Assembly: GCA_017634555.1 (NCBI GenBank)
Contig: JAGBNF010000005.1
Coordinates: forward strand, 1-64,000
Direction of reading: 5' to 3'
Source of the DNA: Eubacterium sp.
GTDB taxonomy: Bacteria; Bacillota; Clostridia; Lachnospirales; Lachnospiraceae
DNA length: 64,000 nt
The position numbers and the translations under genes were made by a program. The notes under the pieces were generated by a model that worked only from the letters and a program-made list of their open reading frames with translations, was not told the origin of the DNA and did not search any database. Positions 35,809-44,277 of the stretch are shown in pieces (position 1 is the stretch's first letter; the number at the start of each line of letters is the position of its first letter).

Positions 35809-37086
35809 CTACGCAAGTCCCGGAGCATATTCTTTTCCGTTGGCTCTTCTAAATGCGAAGTACAGCTCTTCTGTCGCCAGTGCCATCTTCGTTACAGAAA
35901 ACTCACATTTATCAGGTTCAGGATATATATACCAGGTATCCTCAAGGGTATTCAGATCCACACAGTCTCCAAACTTACCGAGATACTCATATTCGATATG
36001 ACAGGAATAAAGCGACGGAACTGTCTTTATCATCTCAAAAGGATCACCGTCAACATCTGTTCCCCTTACAGTAAAACCGTTCATATCGTGTACCATCGTA
36101 CCGTTTCCGAGACGGATAAACTTCTTTGCATTAGGAAGCGTATCGACATGAACAGGAAGCTCTCCCGAGGAGTATGTTCCCGCTTCAACCTCACGCCGCA
36201 CATTTTTCCTCTCCCATTCATACCAATCCGGAATATGAGAAAATATGGTCTCGCCCGAAACAGCTTCCAGCTCACCGAGCTCCGTCATATTCCATTCGGC
36301 GCCGCATGAGTTACATCTGAGGACCGTCCCTTGCGATGACATCTTGTATTCCACATTACATTTCGGGCACTGATACAGAACCTTATGAAGCCCTTCCGCT
36401 CTTCCTTCATAGGTGGTTCGAATTTCTCTTTCCTTCTGCCATGCGAAATCGTCATATTGGAACATCTCAACTATCTTCCTGTTGATCTCATCAAACGGCG
36501 TGGTCCTTATGGTCTCGGCATCAAAGATCTGAGTAAACTCTGCCTCGGTAGGCTTAACACCTCTTTCATGCAGATTCCAGAAAGGTGAATTAACATGATG
36601 TCCGTGACAAATAAGCGTAACAACAGGAACCTTCAGCAGGCGGCATAACTTACCGAGAGACTCGGGCAGTACTGCAGTGGTACCGCATAGTGAATACCTT
36701 GCCTCGGGATAAATTATTGCAACATCACCGTTCTTTATGGTCTGCACCAGCTGCTTTACCAGCATGGTATCGCTGGTAAACTTACGTTTGCATATGCAGC
36801 CCACATCGCGAAGCAGCTTCTCCCTTCCGATAAATCCGTCTATAGCAACAACGTAGTTGGCTCTCCAGGGATAGATAGCCTTTGTCGCAACCTTGAAATC
36901 CATAAATGCATTATGATTACAGAGAAGCACGAAAGGCGGCTTAAGCCCTTCACAATTTATCTTCTTCAGGATATTTTTATGCTTCTTCACATCCGGCGCA
37001 CTTAGCAGATATGTTATCGGCCTCAAATACCACTTGGTCCTGACAGGCGGTGCCTTCATATCAAATCTTTCAAATTCCTGCTTCAA
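35809..37086 (-). CDS. PlsC-type acyltransferase with zinc ribbon
   Basis: Lysophospholipid acyltransferase-like protein. The core has NHNAFMDF (HxxxxD catalytic pair) and YPEARYS, the family's second motif. After the acyltransferase domain comes a zinc ribbon (CPKCN...LRCNSCGAEW, ~245-270) and then ~150 residues of unknown fold. PlsC proteins are usually ~200-250 residues, so the added ribbon and tail are unusual. The frame opens at an ATG at 37101, but GGGGGGTAGGG suggests the TTG at 37086. It follows the three-helix membrane protein gene and is probably the last gene of the kinase operon. Confidence 0.82.
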   Translation of the reverse strand: MKQEFERFDMKAPPVRTKWYLRPITYLLSAPDVKKHKNILKKINCEGLKPPFVLLCNHNAFMDFKVATKAIYPWRANYVVAIDGFIGREKLLRDVGCICKRKFTSDTMLVKQLVQTIKNGDVAIIYPEARYSLCGTTAVLPESLGKLCRLLKVPVVTLICHGHHVNSPFWNLHERGVKPTEAEFTQIFDAETIRTTPFDEINRKIVEMFQYDDFAWQKEREIRTTYEGRAEGLHKVLYQCPKCNVEYKMSSQGTVLRCNSCGAEWNMTELGELEAVSGETIFSHIPDWYEWERKNVRREVEAGTYSSGELPVHVDTLPNAKKFIRLGNGTMVHDMNGFTVRGTDVDGDPFEMIKTVPSLYSCHIEYEYLGKFGDCVDLNTLEDTWYIYPEPDKCEFSVTKMALATEELYFAFRRANGKEYAPGLA

Positions 37087-37143
37087 ATCCCTACCCCCCA
37101 TATGTAATCTACTAAGACATCAGCTTCAAGGAATTTATCAATA

Positions 37144-38181
37144 TCAATAAATATCAAGTTTCTGACTTATTGTTTTCAGATCATGATAATATGTAACCGA
37201 TGATACTCGGTTATTCTTTCCGTTGGACATTATGATCAGTCCGTCATTATTTTGCGTATTGTAATACAGCGTCAGATCATACTTGTTTCCGTACATTCCT
37301 CCGATGATTTCCATCTCACCGGAATACTTGTAGGTCATCTTTCTGTGGAGCGAAACCTCTGCCTGATTTACCGAAACTCCGTAGATTTTATATTTCTTTG
37401 TATCAATATTTACTCCTACCTTATGCTCATTGAAGTATATAAGATTCAGATCTCCGTTGGTCTTTACCTTTACATATCCGTCAGAAAAGACAGGAATATC
37501 ATCAATCAGATCATCATCCCAATCAAATCGTTTTCCGGTTTCTGCTGTAATACGATACTCCGGAAGCTTTGCGATCGTTGCAATCTCCACTCCGCCGGAA
37601 CCCAGCAGAGAATTAATACCTCTGTAGCTGAGAAGCACGATAAGTATGGCAATTGCAGCACCCACAAATTCTCCGATAAGCTTTAAAAGGAAATGCAGGA
37701 ACTTACCGGACGGAGAATATCTTTCCACCTTCGGCAGATGTATTTCCTTGGAATTAGGAAGCTTAACATCCTCTCCTCTTGCAAGAAATACAAAGAAATG
37801 TATGATTTTCTTAATCTGCTTCGTGAGCACTCCCTGCAGCGTCAGGATTATAACAACTCCACCCGATACCGCTATCGTGGCCAGCGGATCCACTTCAACT
37901 ATATTCAGCTGCCTGATGATTACGCAAACCAGTACACTGTCTATAATAAGCTGGAAGATACCAAGTGCAAAAAATCCCAGCCAGTAATCCGATGCCTTCT
38001 TATTAAGCTTTCCCTGCATCTTTTCCACAGCCTTCTTAACATAATCGGCTATGATAATATAGATCATCATTCCTATGAAAAGCTTGGCAAAATAAGACGC
38101 AAGGGAACTGTTATTGTTATATATCCACTCTTTTATCTCTTCCCACGTTATTATGAAATAGTTTTTTATGGTTTCAAACAT
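37144..38181 (-). CDS. Membrane protein with MscS-like helices and a unique C-terminal domain
   Basis: Not securely recognised. Three or four membrane helices (ASYFAKLFIGMMIYIIIADYV, LGFFALGIFQLIIDSVLVCV, ATIAVSGGVVIILTLQGVL) recall the helix 1-3 region of mechanosensitive channels, including a glycine-rich third helix. After another helix (FVGAAIAILIVLLSYRG) comes an extracytoplasmic domain of ~150 residues without known motifs. It starts one base after the downstream GHKL kinase gene ends, so it belongs to the LytTR-GHKL operon and may be a sensor partner or output. Confidence 0.5.
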   Translation of the reverse strand: MFETIKNYFIITWEEIKEWIYNNNSSLASYFAKLFIGMMIYIIIADYVKKAVEKMQGKLNKKASDYWLGFFALGIFQLIIDSVLVCVIIRQLNIVEVDPLATIAVSGGVVIILTLQGVLTKQIKKIIHFFVFLARGEDVKLPNSKEIHLPKVERYSPSGKFLHFLLKLIGEFVGAAIAILIVLLSYRGINSLLGSGGVEIATIAKLPEYRITAETGKRFDWDDDLIDDIPVFSDGYVKVKTNGDLNLIYFNEHKVGVNIDTKKYKIYGVSVNQAEVSLHRKMTYKYSGEMEIIGGMYGNKYDLTLYYNTQNNDGLIIMSNGKNNRVSSVTYYHDLKTISQKLDIY

Positions 38182-38182
38182 A

Positions 38183-39604
38183 TCACTCTATCCTCGGTAT
38201 CATTATGGAAAGTGTATATACTCCGCCATCTGCATCAGTCTTTTCAATTCCGTCATATTTTGAGATGGCCGCCTTCATATTCTGAGTTCCGTATCCGTGA
38301 AGATTCTTGATCTTCTCATCTATGGACATTGTATTGCTCAACTTTATCGAAAAGAATTTATCCGTCTTTTTCAACTCAAGCCTGATCCACTTCTCACTCT
38401 CCTCAGAAAGCTTATCACAGGCTTCTATCGCATTATCCATTGCATTCGCAAAGATGCTGCAGACATCTACAGGCTTCATTCCAAGTCCTCTGTCGATGGA
38501 TCCTTCAACTGAAAAATAAATTCCGTTTTCTTCCATTTTCGAAGCCTTAAGACCGACTATACAGTCCAGCATCTCATCTCCCGTAGCGTACTTAGGAGAT
38601 ATGTCCTGCACATTTCCTATAAGGGTTTCAAGATGCTTCTCTGCTTTATCATAATTATCATCGGAAAGCATTGCCAGAAGCATGGACAGGTTATTGATTA
38701 TGTCATGTCTGAAAGCTCTTGTCTCATTCTGATTTCTCTTGTACTGATTTATATATTCCAACTCCGCCGATATATAATCCTCCTGCATGACAGTCTTCTC
38801 CACCGCATAACGTTTTGATACCATGGTTATTATCAGGAATGGTATCGCAACACCCATGATCGGTACGATACTGCCTATGATATATCCCATATACTGTCTC
38901 TGTTCCGGCCCGATTATTCCTTCGGCGATCGGAGTCATCGGCATGATAACGATGAAAAGCTCCCATATGATAAAAAATATCCTATACTTCCAGCCGATGT
39001 ATACTATTCTCTGCTGCCTTACCATACCAAAATACAGTGCCAGGAATATAGCAAGCATAACAACTGTGTTTTCTGCTATGTATACGACCTCGCAAGCCTG
39101 TACTCCAATATGACTATTGATGTTAAGTATATTTCCTACCGATTCAGACGGATTGTCGGTAAAATATACAGAAGAGTACATGGCCGCCATACTTACATAT
39201 GCCTCAAAAGCCAGGAAAAAGATACCTGCGATCACACCATACAATATTCTTCTTTTCTTAAATGTCATGAGCGCTGAAACAAAAACCGAAACATAGACCA
39301 ACACCGTGATCGTATTTTGAACAAACTTATCGACAGAGCTTATTTCATATCCCGGAAAGGGATCATTCCAGCACCTTTGCATACCCAAATAATTTATAAT
39401 ACAAAATACAACATTTAAAGCCACGCCGATACCGCAAAAGATTATCGGAGGCAGAAATGTCTTTCGTGTTACCTTTCCTTCTATGCCGAGAAAATGTACC
39501 ATTACTATAATACACGACATGAGAGCAAAGGTTTCACCAACAAAAGATACTATCGATACAATATATTGTTCAGCGAACACTTTAAACGCATCTGCGTATG
39601 TCAT
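38183..39604 (-). CDS. GHKL-type sensor histidine kinase (copy 2)
   Basis: AgrC-like receptor kinase, 473 residues. About six N-terminal helices make a membrane sensor; the cytoplasmic part has FRHDIINNLS with the phosphorylated His and a GHKL ATPase domain (NAMDNAIEACDKLSEE, LHGYGTQNMKAAISKYDG). It is a paralogue of the next kinase upstream, with nearly identical catalytic stretches (KPVDVCSIFANAMDNAIEAC in both). The gap to the upstream kinase is 25 bp. Confidence 0.9.
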   Translation of the reverse strand: MTYADAFKVFAEQYIVSIVSFVGETFALMSCIIVMVHFLGIEGKVTRKTFLPPIIFCGIGVALNVVFCIINYLGMQRCWNDPFPGYEISSVDKFVQNTITVLVYVSVFVSALMTFKKRRILYGVIAGIFFLAFEAYVSMAAMYSSVYFTDNPSESVGNILNINSHIGVQACEVVYIAENTVVMLAIFLALYFGMVRQQRIVYIGWKYRIFFIIWELFIVIMPMTPIAEGIIGPEQRQYMGYIIGSIVPIMGVAIPFLIITMVSKRYAVEKTVMQEDYISAELEYINQYKRNQNETRAFRHDIINNLSMLLAMLSDDNYDKAEKHLETLIGNVQDISPKYATGDEMLDCIVGLKASKMEENGIYFSVEGSIDRGLGMKPVDVCSIFANAMDNAIEACDKLSEESEKWIRLELKKTDKFFSIKLSNTMSIDEKIKNLHGYGTQNMKAAISKYDGIEKTDADGGVYTLSIMIPRIE

Positions 39605-39629
39605 TATTAATTCCTCACTTAGTTACTTC

Positions 39630-41105
39630 TTATGCCGTTCTCGGAATCATTATCGAAAGGGTAAAGATACCATCCTCCGCATCAACCTTTTCGATTCCGT
39701 CATACCTGGAAATAGCTGCCTTCATATTCTGAGTTCCGTATCCATGAAGATTTCTGTCCTTCTTCGAAGTAACTCTTTCTCCATCTCCGAAAAGCCTGGT
39801 CACATCAAACGACTTATCATTATCAGGCATAGAATTACTCAGCTTTATAGAAAAAAACTTATCCGTTCTTTTCATCGAAAGTCTGATCCATTTATCACTT
39901 TCATCCGAAAGTCTCTCACATGCCTCGATAGCATTATCCATCGCATTAGCAAAGATGCTGCAGACATCTACAGGCTTCATTCCGAGACCTCCGTCGATAA
40001 CACCGTCTACAGAAAAACCGATTCCTTCTTCATTCATTTTGGATGCTTTCATTCCGACTATGCAGTCCAGCATCTCGTCTCCCGTAATATACTTTGGAGA
40101 CATATCTCTTACCTCTCCCAAAAGACTTTTCAGATATTCTGTTGCATCTGAATAATCCTTTTTCTTAAACATGGTTGAAACCACCGAAAGATTATTGACT
40201 ATATCATGTCTGAAGGCTCTTGTTTCCTCCTGATCCTTCTTATATTGCTTTATATAATCCAGCTCCGCTGAAATGTAGTTTTCCTGAATCAACGTCTTTT
40301 CATAAGCATAACGTCTTGTCACGATAGAAATTATCAGCATTGGCATGGCAAATCCCATGACAGGGACGATAAATCCTATAAGGTAGCCCATATATCGGAT
40401 ATGCTCTTCATAACTGTTAACCTTTGAGATTGGCAGCTGCGGTACAATTACCATAATCACTTCCCATATGATAAATAATATCCTGTACTTCCAGCCGATA
40501 TACATAGTTCTCTGCTTTTTTATCATTCCAAAGTACAGCAGCAGAAATAGTGTGCAAAACACAACAAAATATGAAATGAAAAATGCAGATGAACTCATAT
40601 TACCCATTCTTTTGGTCAGGGCACTCATATCCTCTGCCGCTTCCTCCGGTATCTTTGCGAAGTAAACCGCCGAGACAGCTATACCAAGCTCAAAATATAA
40701 TTCAGATGCTATCCAGATAATAAATGAAATGATACCGTTTATAATGCGGTGCTTTTTAAATGTAACTATAGCTGTTGCCAGCAGAGTCAAAAACGATGCA
40801 ATAAAGATTATGATCTGTAAAACCTGATTGACCGGTACATCGACAAAAGTCTCATCAACCGTTTCATTCCAATATGGTTTACATCTGGAATATTCAACTA
40901 TAGTTCCATATAGATTTATAACCAGTCCGAGGACAGAATAAAGCCATGCCGTCAGATAAGTCTTCTTCGTTATCTTTCCTTCTATGCCAAAGAAACATAT
41001 CATAATAAATATTGTCGAAAGAATAGCAAGGGTTTCTCCGACAAATGAAACTAATGATACTATATGGACACTTAATAATTTAAAATACGCTTCACCAACT
41101 GTCAT
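39630..41105 (-). CDS. GHKL-type sensor histidine kinase (copy 1)
   Basis: AgrC-like receptor kinase, 491 residues, with ~6-7 helices, FRHDIVNNLSVVSTM (phospho-His) and a GHKL ATPase domain ending NLHGYGTQNMKAAISRYDG. Compared with copy 2 it has an extra ~15-residue loop in the ATPase lid (DVTRLFGDGERVTSKKDR). The membrane sensors diverge more than the catalytic parts, so the two probably detect different cues. It lies 33 bp after the response regulator gene. Confidence 0.9.
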   Translation of the reverse strand: MTVGEAYFKLLSVHIVSLVSFVGETLAILSTIFIMICFFGIEGKITKKTYLTAWLYSVLGLVINLYGTIVEYSRCKPYWNETVDETFVDVPVNQVLQIIIFIASFLTLLATAIVTFKKHRIINGIISFIIWIASELYFELGIAVSAVYFAKIPEEAAEDMSALTKRMGNMSSSAFFISYFVVFCTLFLLLYFGMIKKQRTMYIGWKYRILFIIWEVIMVIVPQLPISKVNSYEEHIRYMGYLIGFIVPVMGFAMPMLIISIVTRRYAYEKTLIQENYISAELDYIKQYKKDQEETRAFRHDIVNNLSVVSTMFKKKDYSDATEYLKSLLGEVRDMSPKYITGDEMLDCIVGMKASKMNEEGIGFSVDGVIDGGLGMKPVDVCSIFANAMDNAIEACERLSDESDKWIRLSMKRTDKFFSIKLSNSMPDNDKSFDVTRLFGDGERVTSKKDRNLHGYGTQNMKAAISRYDGIEKVDAEDGIFTLSIMIPRTA

Positions 41106-41138
41106 TGGTTCTTTAACTCCCTAAAAGTATTTCTGTGA

Positions 41139-41840
41139 TCAGATAGCACTGTTCTCTACATAAGCATAAAGTGCATCCTTAAGCTTCGTCATCATACTGC
41201 GGCTTACGGGAACCGTTACATTCCCCTCCATTATGACCTCGTTCTTTCCAAGCTTCTTTACCTTACCCAGAGAAACCAGATAACCTCTGTGTGTCCTGAA
41301 GAATCCATCACCCTTCAGTTCATTCTCATAATCGGTAAGATTATATCTGACCAGATACTCTGCATCAGCGGTATATATCATGATGTACTGATTCTGCGCC
41401 TCAAGATAAAGGATATCACTGATATCTAAGAGATGCTCCTCACCGTCAACCTTGATCATAAGCTGTCTTTTCGAAGCCATCTTATCCGCAACATATCTAA
41501 GCACTTCCTTCAGCTTGTCATCCTGAACCGGCTTTGTAAGATATCTGAGTGCATTTACCTCATAGCCCTCCAGCGCATACTCCACATGTCCCGTCAGAAA
41601 TACTATGTATGTTTTTTCGTCCAGCTGACGAAGCTTCTTCGCAAGCGTTATTCCATCCATTTCCGGCATTTCTATATCCAGAAATACCAGATCATAAGGA
41701 CGCGTCTCAAACGCAGCAATAAGATTCTTTCCTCCCGAAAAGCTGTCCACTACCACATCCAGACTGCTGTACAGCTTATCTATATGCTTTTGAATATCCG
41801 CTCTGAATATTTCTTCATCATCACAAACTGCTATTCTCAT
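41139..41840 (-). CDS. LytTR-family response regulator
   Basis: AgrA/VirR-like regulator of 233 residues. A receiver domain (VCDDEEIFRADI, phospho-Asp in LVFLDIEMPEMDG, Lys in YLTKPV) is followed by a LytTR DNA-binding domain (LLDISDILYLEAQNQYIMIYT, FFRTHRGYLVSLGKVKKL, VPVSRS). It is the first gene of a run containing both GHKL kinases, the three-helix protein and the PlsC-like gene. No adjacent AgrB/AgrD-type peptide genes are visible. Confidence 0.92.
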   Translation of the reverse strand: MRIAVCDDEEIFRADIQKHIDKLYSSLDVVVDSFSGGKNLIAAFETRPYDLVFLDIEMPEMDGITLAKKLRQLDEKTYIVFLTGHVEYALEGYEVNALRYLTKPVQDDKLKEVLRYVADKMASKRQLMIKVDGEEHLLDISDILYLEAQNQYIMIYTADAEYLVRYNLTDYENELKGDGFFRTHRGYLVSLGKVKKLGKNEVIMEGNVTVPVSRSMMTKLKDALYAYVENSAI

Positions 41841-41901
41841 TTTTTCCGCCTTTACTTTTACACCAAAAGTTTCCTGCCCTTTCAGCAGATCTACAGAATT
41901 A

Positions 41902-41931
41902 ATTATATCATTCCGATTAACAGTGTTGCAA
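41902..41931 (-). promoter_or_regulatory. Promoter of the LytTR regulator operon
   Basis: Minus strand TTGCAA (41926-41931), 18 bp, TATAAT (41902-41907), ~60 bp before the regulator start. It begins directly after the trp terminator. Confidence 0.65.
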
Positions 41932-41937
41932 TAAATA

Positions 41938-41967
41938 ACCCTCTGATACTTTACTGCATCAGAGGGT
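41938..41967 (-). terminator. Terminator of the trp operon
   Basis: Minus strand ACCCTCTGAT-GCAGTAAAGT-ATCAGAGGGT followed by TATTTATT, about 55 bp after the trpA stop. The T tract is interrupted, so termination may be incomplete. Confidence 0.7.
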
Positions 41968-42018
41968 AAATATCGTATAAAACATCCTATTTTACGTTGT
42001 TGTCACATTGCTGTCAGA

Positions 42019-42792
42019 CTATCTGCCGCAAGCTTCCTTCATGCTCTTAACATACTCTGCAAGCTTCTCATGTGCTTCGCTTCCGTACTCTGCAACTATT
42101 CTTACCATAGCGGAACCAACTATAACACCGTCGGCAACCTTTGCCATCTTTTCAGCCTGCTCAGGAGTACTGATTCCGAAACCGATAGCTGCCGGAGTAT
42201 CCGTCACTTCCTTGATGTGACCAACGATAGCTCCGAGATCTGTTGTTATCTCACTTCTTACTCCTGTTACTCCCAGAGAAGAAACAACATATATGAAGCC
42301 CTTTGCCTGCTCTGCTATAGTCTTGATCCTATCCTCACTTGTAGGTGCGATCATTGATATAAAGTCGATACCGTACTTTGCTGCAGTCTCATCAAACTCA
42401 TGACGTTCCTCGAAAGGACAGTCCGGAATGATTATTCCGTCAGCTCCTGCTGCAGCAGCCTTTTCAAAGAACTTATCTGCTCCGTAATGATATACAGGAT
42501 TGGCATAGGTCATGAATACTATAGGAGTATCAACTGTCTTTCTCAGCTCTGTTACAAGGTCAAATACCTTATCTGTTGTCATTCCCGATGCAAGCGCTCT
42601 GATATCCGCCTCCTGAATAACCGGACCTTCGGCGATAGGATCTGAGAAAGGAATTCCCACCTCGATAAGATCCGCACCGGCCTCGGCAACTGCCTTAAAG
42701 TTCTTCAGTGACGTTTCATAATCCGGATCACCTGCCGTAAGAAATGCTATAAAAGCCTTTTTGTTTTCAAATGCATTTTTAATTCTGCTCAT
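42019..42792 (-). CDS. trpA: Tryptophan synthase alpha chain
   Basis: Cleaves indole-3-glycerol phosphate to indole and glyceraldehyde 3-phosphate. Motifs are FLTAGDPDYE, LIEVGIPFSDP (catalytic Glu), AEGPVIQ, GIIIPDCPFEE and VSSLGVTG, GFGISTPEQ, VGSAMV. The usual ADGP aspartate is Glu here, a change common in clostridia. Length 257 residues. It is the last gene of the trp operon, far from trpB because a second D-C-F block lies between. Confidence 0.95.
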   Translation of the reverse strand: MSRIKNAFENKKAFIAFLTAGDPDYETSLKNFKAVAEAGADLIEVGIPFSDPIAEGPVIQEADIRALASGMTTDKVFDLVTELRKTVDTPIVFMTYANPVYHYGADKFFEKAAAAGADGIIIPDCPFEERHEFDETAAKYGIDFISMIAPTSEDRIKTIAEQAKGFIYVVSSLGVTGVRSEITTDLGAIVGHIKEVTDTPAAIGFGISTPEQAEKMAKVADGVIVGSAMVRIVAEYGSEAHEKLAEYVKSMKEACGR

Positions 42793-42837
42793 CGTCCACC
42801 TCTCATTCTATAACAGCCCCATAGATATGCTGTCACT

Positions 42838-43536
42838 TTATCTGATTTTATTCATTATTCCCACAAGCTTCTCATAGGATTTGATTCCGTAGGATTCCTC
42901 TACTCCCGTCATTATATCAATCATGTCGGGACATATCATATCCAGTATCTCGGATATATTTTCACCGGTTATACCACCGGCTGCCATAACAGGAATGTCT
43001 GCCGCCTGTCTCACTCTGTGATAGAGCTCAGCATCCAGAAGGCTGCTGCTTCCTGCCGCATTTTCCGGACCTCTTGCATCTACAAGAAGTATCTTTGCAC
43101 CCGCCTCCTGAAATGTGCGGCCACATTTTCCCGGTGAATCCTCTCCCGACTGCCGTACCATTTCATCGGTATCATTCGGAATGGTTTTTATTATCTCAAC
43201 TCCGATATCTCTCAATGCTTCCGATACCGTCTTCACGTCCTCTGCATTTTCCTTATAATGCATCTGGATATAATCAGGTCTTAAGTATCTCCCCAGCTCC
43301 GTTATCTTTTCCGCATCACCACCGGTCACAATACATACCTTCGACGATGCTTCCTCCGTAACTGTACATTCTCTGAAATATTCTATCAGCTCCTTCGCCC
43401 TTTCTCTTTCCATGTTCCAGGGCACCGAAACCGGATATTCAACCACAAGGCCTATTACATCCACACCCTCGCTGATGCACATTTCTATGTCTTCTTCCCG
43501 CATCAGGCCACATATTTTTATCTTAACATCTCTCAT
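42838..43536 (-). CDS. trpF: Divergent phosphoribosylanthranilate isomerase (second copy)
   Basis: TrpF-fold (beta/alpha)8 isomerase. The start KIKICGLMREEDIEMC keeps the catalytic Cys, and ILLVDARG keeps the general-acid Asp. However, the typical phosphate loop after it (GSGETFDW in the other copy) is replaced by GPENAAGSSSLLDAELYHR, and VVEYPVSVPWN replaces the usual FSxRxV stretch. It is therefore a diverged paralogue whose substrate may differ. I start it at the ATG at 43536; the longer open frame overlaps the upstream gene. It forms a D-C-F block with the two genes before it. Confidence 0.75.
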   Translation of the reverse strand: MRDVKIKICGLMREEDIEMCISEGVDVIGLVVEYPVSVPWNMERERAKELIEYFRECTVTEEASSKVCIVTGGDAEKITELGRYLRPDYIQMHYKENAEDVKTVSEALRDIGVEIIKTIPNDTDEMVRQSGEDSPGKCGRTFQEAGAKILLVDARGPENAAGSSSLLDAELYHRVRQAADIPVMAAGGITGENISEILDMICPDMIDIMTGVEESYGIKSYEKLVGIMNKIR

Positions 43537-43552
43537 CTGATTCACCTTGATA

Positions 43553-44260
43553 TCATATTGAGACTGAAGAAAGCTCTCTATAATAACCGACAGGATCTGC
43601 AGCTTTCCAGATAGCCGTTCCGATAAGAACCGCATCCGCTCCGCTATCAACGGCAACTCTTACATCCTCAGGTGTAAGGATTCCGCTTTCACTGATAAGT
43701 ACCCTGTCCGGATCCTTATCGAATCCCCCATCCTTCATCATATTCTTTGTGGTACTTACCGTTCCGCCGTCCTTCTCTAATCTCAGGATATCTCTGTTAT
43801 TTATTCCCATAAGGAGTGCATCCAACTCTAAGGCAAAGCTCATTTCCTCCGGTGTATGCGTTTCAACCAGCGGCTCTACTCCCTTTTCGAGAGCATAGCT
43901 GTAACAACGCTTCATCTCTTCTCTAGTCATTACCGAGCACATCAGAAGCACTGCAGAAGCGCCGTATTCTATGGAAATATCAATCTCCTCAATAGTCTTT
44001 ATAAAATCCTTTCTGAGAACGGGAATGCTGACACTCTTCGTGATATTTCCAAGGAACTCCAAGGATCCGCCGAAGTCCTTCGGCTCTGTCACAACGGATA
44101 TGGCCGCAGCACCTGCCGCTTCAAACTCTACTGCCCTGCTTACGGCTTCCTCCTGAGTCAGGAGTCTTCCCTCTCCCGGGCTGATACATTTAAAATCCGT
44201 TATTACAGGCGTAACGCCTTCCTTCTTTTTATTTATCAGGCTTTCGCGAAAGCTCATCAT
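43553..44260 (-). CDS. trpC: Divergent indole-3-glycerol phosphate synthase (second copy)
   Basis: TrpC-family barrel, 235 residues, ~30 shorter than the other copy because the N-terminal extension is reduced. The catalytic lysines are kept (FKCISPGEG and LRKDF), as are VETHT and GINNRD. The first active-site Glu (SEVKKASP in the other copy) is Asp (ITDFKCISP). It is part of a diverged D-C-F block between trpB and trpA. Enzyme activity is likely but not assured. Confidence 0.75.
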   Translation of the reverse strand: MMSFRESLINKKKEGVTPVITDFKCISPGEGRLLTQEEAVSRAVEFEAAGAAAISVVTEPKDFGGSLEFLGNITKSVSIPVLRKDFIKTIEEIDISIEYGASAVLLMCSVMTREEMKRCYSYALEKGVEPLVETHTPEEMSFALELDALLMGINNRDILRLEKDGGTVSTTKNMMKDGGFDKDPDRVLISESGILTPEDVRVAVDSGADAVLIGTAIWKAADPVGYYRELSSVSI

Positions 44261-44277
44261 AAGTATACTTCTCCGTT

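Noticed and set aside
42019-42792. TrpA with a lost catalytic aspartate (AEGP instead of ADGP)
   Set aside because: Asp-to-Glu at this site is frequent in clostridial TrpA proteins, so it is not a sign of inactivation.
43537-43656. N-terminal extension of the second TrpF
   Set aside because: It overlaps the 3' end of the upstream trpC copy; a Met at the conserved family start with an AAGGTG element is preferred.
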